17,748 nt of DNA from Stephanodiscus triporus. Its lineage: Eukaryota; Bacillariophyta; Thalassiosirophyceae; Thalassiosirales; Thalassiosiraceae. The DNA lies in assembly GCA_036939755.1 (NCBI GenBank), contig JALLAZ010000361.1, forward strand, positions 1 to 17,748, read 5' to 3'. Made by a program: the position numbers and the translations under genes. Shown one piece after another: positions 8,111 through 16,642 of this stretch. The notes below the pieces were generated by a model. The model saw only the letters and a list, made by a program, of their open reading frames with translations. It was not told where the DNA came from and did not search any database. Every line of letters starts with the position of its first letter. Positions within the stretch are counted from its first letter, which is position 1.

Positions 8111-8161
<51 letters not shown>

Positions 8162-10231
8162 CGACCACCGAACTCGTTTTTATGATGTGCCCGCGCGAAT
8201 TCATATTCGCCGCAGCTTGGTCTTGTCGCACACCTCTAACATTCGTCGCATTCTATCGCCCGACCCCGAAACGCCAAAACAGCCGCCGACGTGGCCTCCC
8301 TCCGTCCCTCGGCGTCGGCGCGCTCCTACGGGATTATGTCGCCCAAGTGCTCCTTCTCGAACACCGCCTCGAAGAAGCTCTACTCTCTCCTGTCCTCTCT
8401 ACATTCCGTCGGTGGATATTCCCACACCTTCGGCGCATTGGATCCGATCCAGGTCGTCCAAATGGCTCCTCGTGAGTTCGAATTCGTGTTGCGTCGCATC
8501 CCATCGTAACTGCCAGTCGTGACTTCTCAGCTCGTGTCGTTTGCGCTCCTCCCATCGTTCGTACATACTTGCAGATTTGAGCAGTATTTACATCAGCGGA
8601 TGGCAATGCTCGAGCACCGCAAGTTCGACAAATGAACCCGGACCAGATTTCGCCGATTACCCCATGGACACTGTGCCGAAGAAATGTGAGTCCATCCCAC
8701 GCCGGTTTGCACGATACGTTCATGCGATGATTTCGTTTTTATTGAGCTTGTTTCGTCGTTTAAAAAAAAAACAACATCAACAAAAACAACAGGCGATCAG
8801 CTCGTACGGGCCCAGCTCCATCACGACCGCCGTCAGAACGAGGAGCGCGCGTCCGCCATCCTCGCCGGGAAGGATCCGGGATCGAAGGTCGACTATCTGA
8901 CCCCCATCATCGCCGACGGCGACACCGGTCACGGAGGCCTGAGCGCGGTCATGAAACTTGTCAAGCTCTTCGTGGAGGCCGGCGCAGCCGGGGTACACTT
9001 CGAGGACCAAAAGCCCGGAACGAAGAAGTGCGGTCATATGTGAGTGTGTGCGTGTTTTTTTTTTGCCTTTTTGGGATTCGCGGATGAAGCGATGATATTT
9101 TTCCCCCCGTTCATAAATTTCGTCTGTTTCGTAATTGAACGATCGGCAGGGGCGGCAAGGTTTTAGTTTCTACGCAGGAGCACGTGGACCGCCTAGTCGC
9201 GGCGCGACTGGCCGCGGATATCCTGGGCGTCGACTTGGTAATTGTGGCGAGGACCGATGCCGAGGCCGCCACGTTGTTGGATAACAATTACGACGGGAGG
9301 GACCACCCCTTCATTTTGGGGGCCACCGTCCCCGGCTCTATCTCGTTGAGCGAGGCGATTGCGAATGCGGCCGCATCCGGTGGCGGGGATGCCGCGAGCA
9401 TCGAGAAGGAATGGACTGCCAAAGCTCGTCCGATGACGTTTGGTGAGGCGGTATTGGATAGGATCAATTCCCTACCCGTCAGCGAGGTCAGGAAACGAGA
9501 CATGATTAAGGCGTGGGAGGCAAGTGATCCCAATTCTTTGAGCAACGCCGCCGCACACCGTGTCGCTGATTCTATCTTCGGTAAGAAGGATTCAATCTAT
9601 CTCGATTGGGAGGCTTGCCGTGTTCGCGAGGGTTATTATCGCATCAAGCCTGGCATCGAGTACTGCATTCGCCGTGGTCGTGCATATGCTCCACATGCAG
9701 ATTTGATTTGGATGGAAACGGTAAGCACACCTTTTGATATAACAGCGTTTTTCTAGTTCAATGTCTAACTTGTATCAATCTTCGCATCTGTCTTAGGCCG
9801 TGCCCGGAATTCCGGATGCTCGAAAGTTCTCTGAAGGGGTGAAGAAAGTGTACCCTAATCAGATGCTCGCTTATAATCTAAGTCCTAGTTTCAACTGGGA
9901 CGCATCGGGCATGAGTGATATTGAGTTGGCTCGCTTTAATGATGATCTTGGAAAACTAGGGTACACATGGCAGTTCATAACCTTGGCCGGATTCCACTCA
10001 AACGGTCTCGTCGTGACTAAGCTCGCCCGCTCCTTTGGAGATAAAGGCATGCTGGCCTATGTCCAGGATATCCAAAGGCAAGAGAAGGCTGAAGAGGTCG
10101 AACTTTTAACGCACCAGAAATGGAGTGGAGCAGAGCTTGTTGATCGCATGGTAAATGTGGCTAGCGGTGGTCAGTCATCTACTGCAGCAATGGGGGCAGG
10201 TGTAACTGAGGATCAATTTTCGAAGCATTAA
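7918..10231 (+). CDS. ICL: Isocitrate lyase (glyoxylate cycle), six exons
   Basis: Exons are 7918-8092, 8283-8471, 8575-8685, 8793-9039, 9150-9720 and 9797-10231. All introns start with GTGAGT, GTGCGT or GTAAGC and end in AG, and phases agree, giving 575 aa. The enzyme cleaves isocitrate to glyoxylate and succinate, the committed step of the glyoxylate bypass. Motifs: [11 protein letters not shown] near the N-terminus, [13 protein letters not shown] (SGWQ at 129-132), [13 protein letters not shown] with metal-binding Asp residues, and the catalytic KKCGHM at 236-241, whose Met codon is split by intron 4. ARTDAEAA and [11 protein letters not shown] follow. The length fits the eukaryotic form, which carries an insert absent from the roughly 430-aa bacterial one. 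The frame is open upstream to about 7789, but 7918 is its first ATG. The C-terminus is SKH, close to but not a canonical PTS1, so peroxisomal location is uncertain. Confidence 0.96.
8111..8160. repeat. (TTG)n microsatellite in isocitrate lyase intron 1
   Basis: Fifty bases of uninterrupted TGT/TTG trinucleotide repeat (nearly 17 units) inside the 190-bp first intron (8093-8282). It is U/G-rich on the sense strand and is probably length-polymorphic. Confidence 0.95.
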
Positions 10232-11768
10232 CCAACCCTGATCAAGTTGGTGATGTACTCAACTGTTTTGTTCTGCTATTGTTACATCTTGGTATCACTG
10301 ATGATATACATTAGTTATGGTGTATCTCGCGAGGAGAGAATAAAGTGATGACTAATTTTTTATCTTTGAGCCTGTTGTGCACCATTATTTCTATGCCATC
10401 ATTCCTTCATTACCTGGACTAGTATGGTATGAAGTTGGTGGCAGAGGCCCCAGCAGTTTTCAGCGGAATTTCTTTCTAAAACTTCCCAAATACTCATTAT
10501 GTGGAATCTAGAGCAATGATTACCGATGCAAAGTAACGAGCCCCTCACCCCTCAGAGTGAGAGTAAAGGTGCAGTGCAAAGCGTAAATGGCAGCTGCAAA
10601 GCTCAAATACTACAGAATTGACATCCCAAACTACAAGAAAATGACTGCCTAGTATCCCATCATCATCCGATGTCAACTTTTTTGTGTGGGCCCATTTCTG
10701 CTGGCTGCGACCATGGTTACGATGTAGTAGATTGTTTAGTGGTGACAGCTAGAGCCCTCAAGTTTTATTTTAACAAGATTGAAAAGTAGAAACTTAGCTA
10801 AGTTTCTACCCAAATATGCTCGCCCAGAAAAGTTGTTTTCGTAAAAGTTTGACAAAGTTTATGTTTCCACGTAGGAACTAGTAATTCTATGTTGATTCCC
10901 TTCTAAAGGGACCAAGGACAGACCAACTATCCACCAAAAGATTATTTCATCGCGCCCTGAACAAAATAAGAGAATAAAAACAGCAAGAATGAACTGAGCA
11001 CGAGCCATGTCATTGAGGTGGTTACTGATCCCCCCAAAAGGCTCACCTGTGAGGAATTTGCGCTCATCTCATCCCCCTCTCTCTTTCGCATTGTTTAAGA
11101 TTTGAAAAGGGGGGGACTTTGAAAAGGTTTTTCTCACAATTTAAACAGCCCACGGCAAAGCCTTTCAAGCATTGCATTCTCTTACCAAGGATATAAGCAA
11201 TCTCAAAGATGAGAGATGGATTGTTCTGTTCAGAGCTGTCTTCATCATGCCCGCATTGCTATCAGGGAAAAGTTTATGCAGGAGTTAATGGTGGAACAGG
11301 AGAGGTGTGTGGAGATGGAGGGAAGTTGTCAGATGGGAGCATTGATGTTGATAGTGATTAGGCCAAGTAGTATTTGGCAGTGTTTTATGGTTTATGCTTA
11401 TGGCAGCATATCAGAGTCTAGTAAATTAATTCTATTATGTCTAGTCCAAACTTCAGTACTACATACTACAGAGTGGCTCCCAAAGGGGTATCCTAGTCAA
11501 AATTAAACATTGCAAGTTTGTCAAATTTAGACAATTTCTTCCCAAATAATACTATGGTATGTATGGTACCAGTCAAAAACTAAAAGTGAGTACAAATACT
11601 ACAAGAGAGTACAATATTCCGAGACATACTGTTCCTACGTACATTTCATCTGAATTCTACGTGCTTGGCCCTCGAGAAATGTCAGTTATGATATTACCAC
11701 TGCCACGCAAGTGCCACGCCACATTAAAAAAAATAATTTCCCACACCGCACAAACGACTCCCCCCGAT
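10232..11768. other. Long intergenic region without a recognisable gene
   Basis: About 1.5 kb of AT-richer sequence after the isocitrate lyase stop. The first 100-150 bp should be its 3' UTR. I see no RNA gene, domain or splice-supported exon. A 96-codon open stretch at 11216-11506 has no family features and unconvincing composition. The only clear structure is the palindrome at 10786-10809. Confidence 0.5.
10786..10809. repeat. Perfect 24-bp palindrome
   Basis: GTAGAAACTTAG (10786-10797) is followed at once by its exact reverse complement CTAAGTTTCTAC (10798-10809). With no spacer it could extrude as a cruciform, or be two transposon ends joined head-to-head, or a dyad binding site. Nothing coding lies nearby. 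Confidence 0.9.
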
Positions 11769-11878
11769 TCAATTCAATAGAATTGACTCCGTCGTCCGCC
11801 GCGTCATATCTCCTCAGGGGAGCGGAATTAAACGGATTCCAAATACCTCCCGGATATGATCCTGCTCGGGCTATCCGG
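11769..11878. repeat. Two short inverted repeats upstream of a possible transcript
   Basis: TCAATTC (11769-11775) and GAATTGA (11780-11786) are separated by AATA. CCGGATA (11850-11856) and TATCCGG (11872-11878) flank a 15-base loop. The second shares GGATAGCC-type sequence with the foldback at 3904-3984, so both might belong to one small repeat family. Confidence 0.45.
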
Positions 11879-12195
11879 CAATACTCTATTCGCCGTGATC
11901 CGACGTGCGGTTTTGGCGCTAGGTTGCCAAAACCACTTTAAAAATCAAGCCGGTTTGCTCCCCCGACCGAAGCAACCTCCCCCGACGCCCCTTTCGGCCC
12001 TAACCGTGAGTTTCGAACATTCCCCATCGATGAATAATGGAGGGGGGGGATGTGTTAATTGTTTGATATTGTTTTCTAACGTTTGATCCCTCTATTAATG
12101 CAGGACAATCATGTCTCCCTCAGCAACGCGCAGGGCCAATGCAGCTGCTGCGTTGGATCCGCCCCGCATTCCCTTGCAACGATGAAGTAGATGTT
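11856..12195 (+). other. Possible orphan spliced transcript with one intron
   Basis: A convincing intron-like structure lies at 12006-12103: GTGAGT donor, CTAAC branch-point-like sequence at 12076-12080, and a TTAATGCAG acceptor. The frame running from an ATG at 11856 to ACC|GTGAGT is phase 0. It continues after the intron for about 27 codons (GACAATCATGTC...) to a TAG near 12189-12191, giving about 77 residues in total. Alternatively the intron is in a 5' UTR and an ATG at 12110 opens a frame of about 24 codons. Neither product is recognisable. It could be a noncoding RNA, a small protein, or a decayed gene. Confidence 0.3.
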
Positions 12196-12422
12196 TCCCA
12201 GGTGCAAGTGCAATGCCCCAATGAAGGAGATAATGAGACGGTGATAAGAAAGGTGTAAAGAGATGTGGTAGGGATGTCATTTAGCAAAGTGCAACGGAAT
12301 GACCATGTATTTCTCTGAAGAAGGACAATTGGAGTATCTTAAGCGGTTAGGGGGTTGTCATTGGCATTAGAGGGAGGTTCGATGGTTTTCAATTCATGTT
12401 ACTCATAAGCTTAAATCATGCA

Positions 12423-14047
12423 TTATTCCGAGAAACCGTCAGTGGTATGCCCGCTAAAGGACGTATTATTCTTGTAGAAGTCAAAGTTCGCCATCGTGCG
12501 CATCTTCTGCGATCGAATAGCCACGGCGATGGCATGAGACAACGCGTTGTGATATCTCCACGCCAACTCCCACTCCCAGCGAGACATCTTATCCCCATCA
12601 GCCTCTTTGCCGTCCCCCACTGCTTTCACCAGTTGCGCCTCCAGCCGCTCCTTTTGGTCGGACAACCCTCGCAGCCGTCCCAGCTGCTTCCTTAGCCACC
12701 GGACGTCCGCGGCATCGGGCTTATCGTCCTCGCGATCACCCCAACGCGCTTCCAGCTCTCCGGATTCCGCATCCCTGTGCAGGCAAAAGTTGAATTCCGT
12801 CTCGCCGTCGTCGTCGTCGTCACTGCTATCGTCGTTGTGCGGATCAAATTCCCAGTTCTGAGGATATTCCTCGACGAATCCGAAGCGCACGAAGAGGTCG
12901 GGCGTGCGAGCGAAGCTGTACGTCTCGCAATCGTCCCCGTATCGCGCGTCGCTGCACGCGTTGCATCTGTTGTACGAGTTGTACACCTGCTCCCCCCCCC
13001 CGATATCCCTCGACGCCACGAAGAGGAAGGCGTCCCCGGCCGTTTCCGGCTTGTACGACAGCGTGTTGAGCAACGCCGGATCGTTCGAGTGGTTCGCCAT
13101 GTCGTACACGGGTACCATGAGCGTGTCCTCGTCCCTCGACGATGCCAGCCAGTACGCGTCGCGCTCGAACGCGTGCGTCGACGGGTCGGACGCGCGATCG
13201 GTCCCGAGGCACCCCCTCAACCACTCCTTATCGAATTTCGTCCTCCACGAATCCTCGTACGGCGGGAGGTCGCCGTCCCCGAGGACGTCGCTCGCGAGGA
13301 ATTTCGATCCGGCCACCGACCACTCTCCAGGCATCGTCCCGCGCGTTTGCGATAGCAGGTAACGGACGTACGGCGCCCTATCGCTCTTGTCGCCCTTTTC
13401 CAATTCCATCGCGAGGTTGTATATCGAACGACAGCTGTAGTATTTGTGCTGGTGGTACTTTTTGCCGGGGTGGATCATGCTGGAGAGGATTGGATAGATG
13501 ATGTGGTGTCGACGATGACCGACGGGTGCGGGAAGGGCGGGAAGGGCGGGAAGGGAAGGCGACGGAGATCGAACGCTCCCGAGATTAGAACGACTGTGGT
13601 AAGGCGACCGAAGTTGAATGGTGGCGGGATGTTTCTGTCCATCCTCGCACGCTCCTTTTCGCTGTGTCCCCCGATAAGGCGAACGTCGACCGACGAAGAC
13701 GAACGTCAACCGACGAAGACGAACGAACGAACGAACGAACGAACGACGACGTTCCGAGAAGACGAAGAAGAAGAAAAAAAAACACTCACAGATCCCACGG
13801 GATCCTCGCTATCGTTTCCCCCCTCTTGATCGGCTCGGCATTTTCGTCCGACGAGACGAACAGCCCCAGGGGCGACGTCGGATCGCCCGGACGCTCCCTG
13901 CCGATTCGAAGGGACGGGTGGATCGCTCCTCCGGGATGGGACCTTATCCACTGGGCGGGGCCGGGGCCGGCGCACACGGGGGGGGGGGGGGGGGGCGGCG
14001 GCGGCGATCGTTCCCGATCGCGCAAGAGGGAAATCACGGCGACGAGG
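12423..14047 (-). CDS. SET-domain protein, SETD3/Rubisco-LSMT-like lysine methyltransferase (5' incomplete)
   Basis: Minus-strand exons are 14047 (cut by the N at 14048) to 13790, and 13479-12423, with a 310-bp GTGAGT...CTCCAG intron. Joining CT to C makes Leu, so the protein reads IARIPWDL-MIHPGKKY, as expected at the start of a split SET domain. Visible motifs: SPLGLFVSSDE and IKRGETIARIP (SET-N), VPVYDMANHSND (the core NHS motif for AdoMet), GGGEQVYNSYN, and then LFVRFGFVEEYP, typical of the SETD3/LSMT class. A C-terminal helical region (about the last 120 residues) matches the substrate-binding domain position. The known roles of this class are lysine or histidine methylation of non-histone proteins; the substrate here is unknown. 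The first exon carries a proline run from an 18-base C tract. No ATG is available before the N (only GTG at 14037), so the N-terminus, and any transit peptide, is missing. Confidence 0.85.
13529..13555. repeat. Three 9-bp units (CGGGAAGGG), SET gene intron
   Basis: Three perfect copies at 13529-13537, 13538-13546 and 13547-13555, inside the SET-gene intron. The plus strand has repeated G triplets, so a G-quadruplex is possible; the pre-mRNA strand is C-rich. Confidence 0.85.
13681..13744. repeat. 20-bp tandem duplication merging into (GAAC)6
   Basis: GAACGTCGACCGACGAAGAC at 13681-13700 is repeated at 13701-13720 with one mismatch, followed by six GAAC units at 13721-13744. All lie in the intron of the minus-strand SET gene. 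Confidence 0.85.
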
Positions 14048-14048
14048 N
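13978..14048. repeat. G18 homopolymer and assembly gap (N)
   Basis: Eighteen G at 13978-13995 encode the proline run of the minus-strand SET protein. The N at 14048 interrupts its 5' end. No exact duplication is seen across this N, unlike the other two, so sequence may really be missing. Confidence 0.8.
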
Positions 14049-14331
14049 TCTGAACTTTTTACGGTGCGGGAAAAAGGGTGCATTTTCTCGCGTATTGCTT
14101 ATGCCGCGTGTTGCTTATGCTCTACCGACTCTACGATACCTACCTATCATAACTCTACACTCTACACACTACGATGGATTTTTGGATATTTTCGGCGTCA
14201 ACTGTGAGATACACGGATACTTTAATAATTGTCCTCTTGTTTGTCCTCTTCTCTCGTTTATATCGCACTGTCTCCGCAGGGAAGTCGGTGTGTAATAATT
14301 AATAATCACCCGACCCCGCCCTCCCATAGAG
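14049..14331. promoter_or_regulatory. Divergent promoter region, SET gene and lipase
   Basis: A spacer of about 280 bp between head-to-head genes. An AT-rich TAATAATTAATAATC block at 14293-14307 lies about 25 bp before the lipase ATG, and TCTACACTCTACACACTAC is at about 14152-14170. The start of the SET gene probably also lies here or in the missing sequence at the N. Confidence 0.4.
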
Positions 14332-16266
14332 ATGACGAGAGGAGCCGCGCCCCAGAAGCGGAACTCTCGACGACGTCGTCGTTCTGGCGAGGAGGAGGAG
14401 GTCGGAGGAGGGTGGGCGACGACCTCTTCGTCGTTCGGCCTATCTTTCGTCTCGCTCCTCCACCTCCTCCTCCTCCACCTCCTCCTCCTCCTCCTCCTCC
14501 CCCAACCCGACGCCGTCGACGCCGAGACATCGACGTCGCGTCAACGTCGTCGTCGTCGTCGTCCGTCGACGTCATCGTCCGTCGTCGTCTCCGGACGCGC
14601 GTCGACGAGGACGAGAGGGGGCACGGCGGGGGCGGGGGGGGACGTCGACGTCGACGACGACGACGACGACGGGGGCGTTGGGGACGCCTACGCCCTCCTG
14701 GCCCGTTCCATCCGAGACCGTCTCGCGGCGGTCGCCTCCTCCCCTCGCGACGAGGGCGCCTCGCGGCGGCGGCCGCCGCAGTACAACGTCGCGACAGTGT
14801 CCGAGGCCCTCCGCGCCTTGTCCGCGACGCAGTCGGCGTTGAAGAGGATCGACGGAGCGGCCCACGAGGTATACCAGCGCACCCACAGGTCGTCCACGTC
14901 GCTGGACGACGGATCGGGCGACGACGACGACGACGACATCGACGACGACGGCGGGGGCGGGGGCGTCGTCGGCGGCCTCAAGGTGGCGGGACGTATGTCC
15001 CGCAACGCGGCAAGGGTCGGGTGCGTCGCCGACGCGCTCTTCGCGGCGGAGCTATGCGAGCTGCCGACGATCGGATGCTACTCACCGATGACGGACGACG
15101 ACGGGACGCTGGCGTCGCGGACTGGACGGGAGGTCCTGCTCGACGCCGTGATAACTGCCTCGTCCGATCCGCCGGATCGTCGTCGTCCTGGTCGTCATGG
15201 TCGTCGTCGCGGTGACCTCACGATGTCGGCGTTGGTGATATACGAACGGGATTACGACGGCGGCGCGGGAATCGGTCACGGCGGCGTGGACGACCTGCTT
15301 TCGTTCGCCAGGGAGGGCGGGGGAGGGAAAATTGACGACGCCGCCGCCGCCGACGGCGATGACGACGAGCGATCGTCCCCGCGTGGGAGATTCCTCGTCG
15401 TGCTGTCCGATAAATGCGATACACGCGGGACGTCGTCGTCGGGGCCGGATACTAATGATGTTGAACGGGGCGGCGGCATCAGCGATTTATCGTCAATAAT
15501 CTCGATCCTGGACGCGCCCCCGGAGCGGCTGTGGCTCCGTCCGAAAATGGCGGGGGACGAGGAGAGCGCGAGCGTGTGCGAGCCGTTGTACCACATGGCG
15601 GGGAAGTTGCTGGAGACCATAGGGCCCGTCCTCTCAACGACGACGAACGCGACGGCATCCGCGGGGGAATCCAACTGCAGCAACGATGGTGGAATTTCTC
15701 GATCAAAGAGACCGGCGATCCACTTCGTCGGTCATTCGCTGGCGGGAGGGGTGGCTGCGATATCTGCTTGCATCATGGAGGGCACCATCCCCTTGCGAAA
15801 TGAAAGCGAAAAAAATTGCGAATCATCGTTTACTGGCTCCGGTCTTGCCCGAACGTCCGCCTTATGCCTCGGTCCTCCGCCCTGCCTCTCCCCGAATCTA
15901 CGCTCTCCTTTCGTAACGAGCGTAATTCACGGAGACGACGTAGTCTGCCGCACAACGCAGCGTACCATCGACAATTTATGCGATCGTACCATCCGATCGA
16001 TCAAGGGGGGTCTCCTCGGTCGCAGCGTCAGATGGATGTCGGAGGCGGTTTCTCTCACTGTGTCGGGTTTCAGGAGTAATAGTGGCAGCAAGGGAGAGAG
16101 ATTGATTGTACCGGGACAAGTATTCCTCGTCCGACCTCGCCGGATGGGAGGCGGCTCGAGTAGCATACACGAGGTGGGCGGACGTGGCGGGGAGACCTTT
16201 CGTGCCGCGCTCCTGTGGCAATTGAACGATGTCCTGTTGAGCAAAAGTTTATGGTCCCATCACTAG
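14332..16266 (+). CDS. Class 3 lipase (alpha/beta hydrolase, DAG-lipase-like)
   Basis: A single exon of 644 aa. A basic N-terminus is followed by a leucine-rich hydrophobic segment at about 37-57, encoded by CTC repeats, which reads as a signal peptide or signal anchor. Residues 65-350 are rich in Asp, Arg, Ser and Gly with long GAC and CGT repeats (for example DDIDDD around 200) and look disordered. The hydrolase core comes late: RFLVVLSD at about 353-360, IHFVGHSLAGG with nucleophile Ser469, and FVTSVIHGDDVVCRTT at about 527-542, which supplies the acid Asp (535 or 536). The frame ends in LLSKSLWSHH, where a His at 643 or 644 falls where the class 3 catalytic His is expected. FVTSVIHGDDVVCR resembles sn-1-specific diacylglycerol lipases. 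The protein probably hydrolyses acyl glycerols at a membrane or in the secretory pathway. Ending almost on the catalytic His is odd, so the true 3' end may be spliced or truncated. Confidence 0.82.
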   Translation: MTRGAAPQKRNSRRRRRSGEEEEVGGGWATTSSSFGLSFVSLLHLLLLHLLLLLLLPQPDAVDAETSTSRQRRRRRRPSTSSSVVVSGRASTRTRGGTAGAGGDVDVDDDDDDGGVGDAYALLARSIRDRLAAVASSPRDEGASRRRPPQYNVATVSEALRALSATQSALKRIDGAAHEVYQRTHRSSTSLDDGSGDDDDDDIDDDGGGGGVVGGLKVAGRMSRNAARVGCVADALFAAELCELPTIGCYSPMTDDDGTLASRTGREVLLDAVITASSDPPDRRRPGRHGRRRGDLTMSALVIYERDYDGGAGIGHGGVDDLLSFAREGGGGKIDDAAAADGDDDERSSPRGRFLVVLSDKCDTRGTSSSGPDTNDVERGGGISDLSSIISILDAPPERLWLRPKMAGDEESASVCEPLYHMAGKLLETIGPVLSTTTNATASAGESNCSNDGGISRSKRPAIHFVGHSLAGGVAAISACIMEGTIPLRNESEKNCESSFTGSGLARTSALCLGPPPCLSPNLRSPFVTSVIHGDDVVCRTTQRTIDNLCDRTIRSIKGGLLGRSVRWMSEAVSLTVSGFRSNSGSKGERLIVPGQVFLVRPRRMGGGSSSIHEVGGRGGETFRAALLWQLNDVLLSKSLWSHH

Positions 16267-16642
16267 GACTAGGCGGGAGAGTGAAAGGAGCAGGCAATCG
16301 ACACCTGAGACAGGCCAGAGCATCGGCCACATAATTAGGTCCCCCTTTACGACGATAGCTAAACAAAGCACGGTGAGGATGTTAAGGCTGGTAGTGCGGC
16401 AACCATTATGCTGATGTGAAAGGCCTCAATGGACGCAATGACGAGGGTGATGGTGGCAAATGAGATCTTCATGGGTGGATGATGGATTTGGAGGATTATC
16501 TATTTCTCCTAGATTTTAGTAGATCATTATCTCTATTCTCTATGAAACTATGCAGTATAAAAATAAAAAGGCGGTGTTGCAACCAAACATCTAAAGTTTG
16601 GTCGCCACCACTTCTCCCCAAAATATATAAGCATCATTCACA
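16267..16642. other. Convergent 3' spacer
   Basis: A 376-bp spacer between the lipase and the acidic minus-strand gene, AT-rich toward the right (AAATAAAAAG near 16559-16570). It should hold both 3' UTRs. No gene or repeat is seen. Confidence 0.4.

Noticed and set aside
7857..8231. Minus-strand frame with a long Asn run
   Set aside because: Produced by the TTG microsatellite in the isocitrate lyase intron.
11216..11506. 96-codon frame as a gene
   Set aside because: Irregular composition, no motif, no splice context, and it lies in AT-rich gene-free sequence.
13480..13789. SET protein starting at an ATG at 13709
   Set aside because: This stretch is the intron; joining 13790 to 13479 gives the conserved IPWDL-MIHPGKK.
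14229..15215. 328-codon Arg/Pro-rich plus-strand frame
   Set aside because: Frame-shifted shadow of the lipase low-complexity region; the lipase frame contains the GHSLAGG core.
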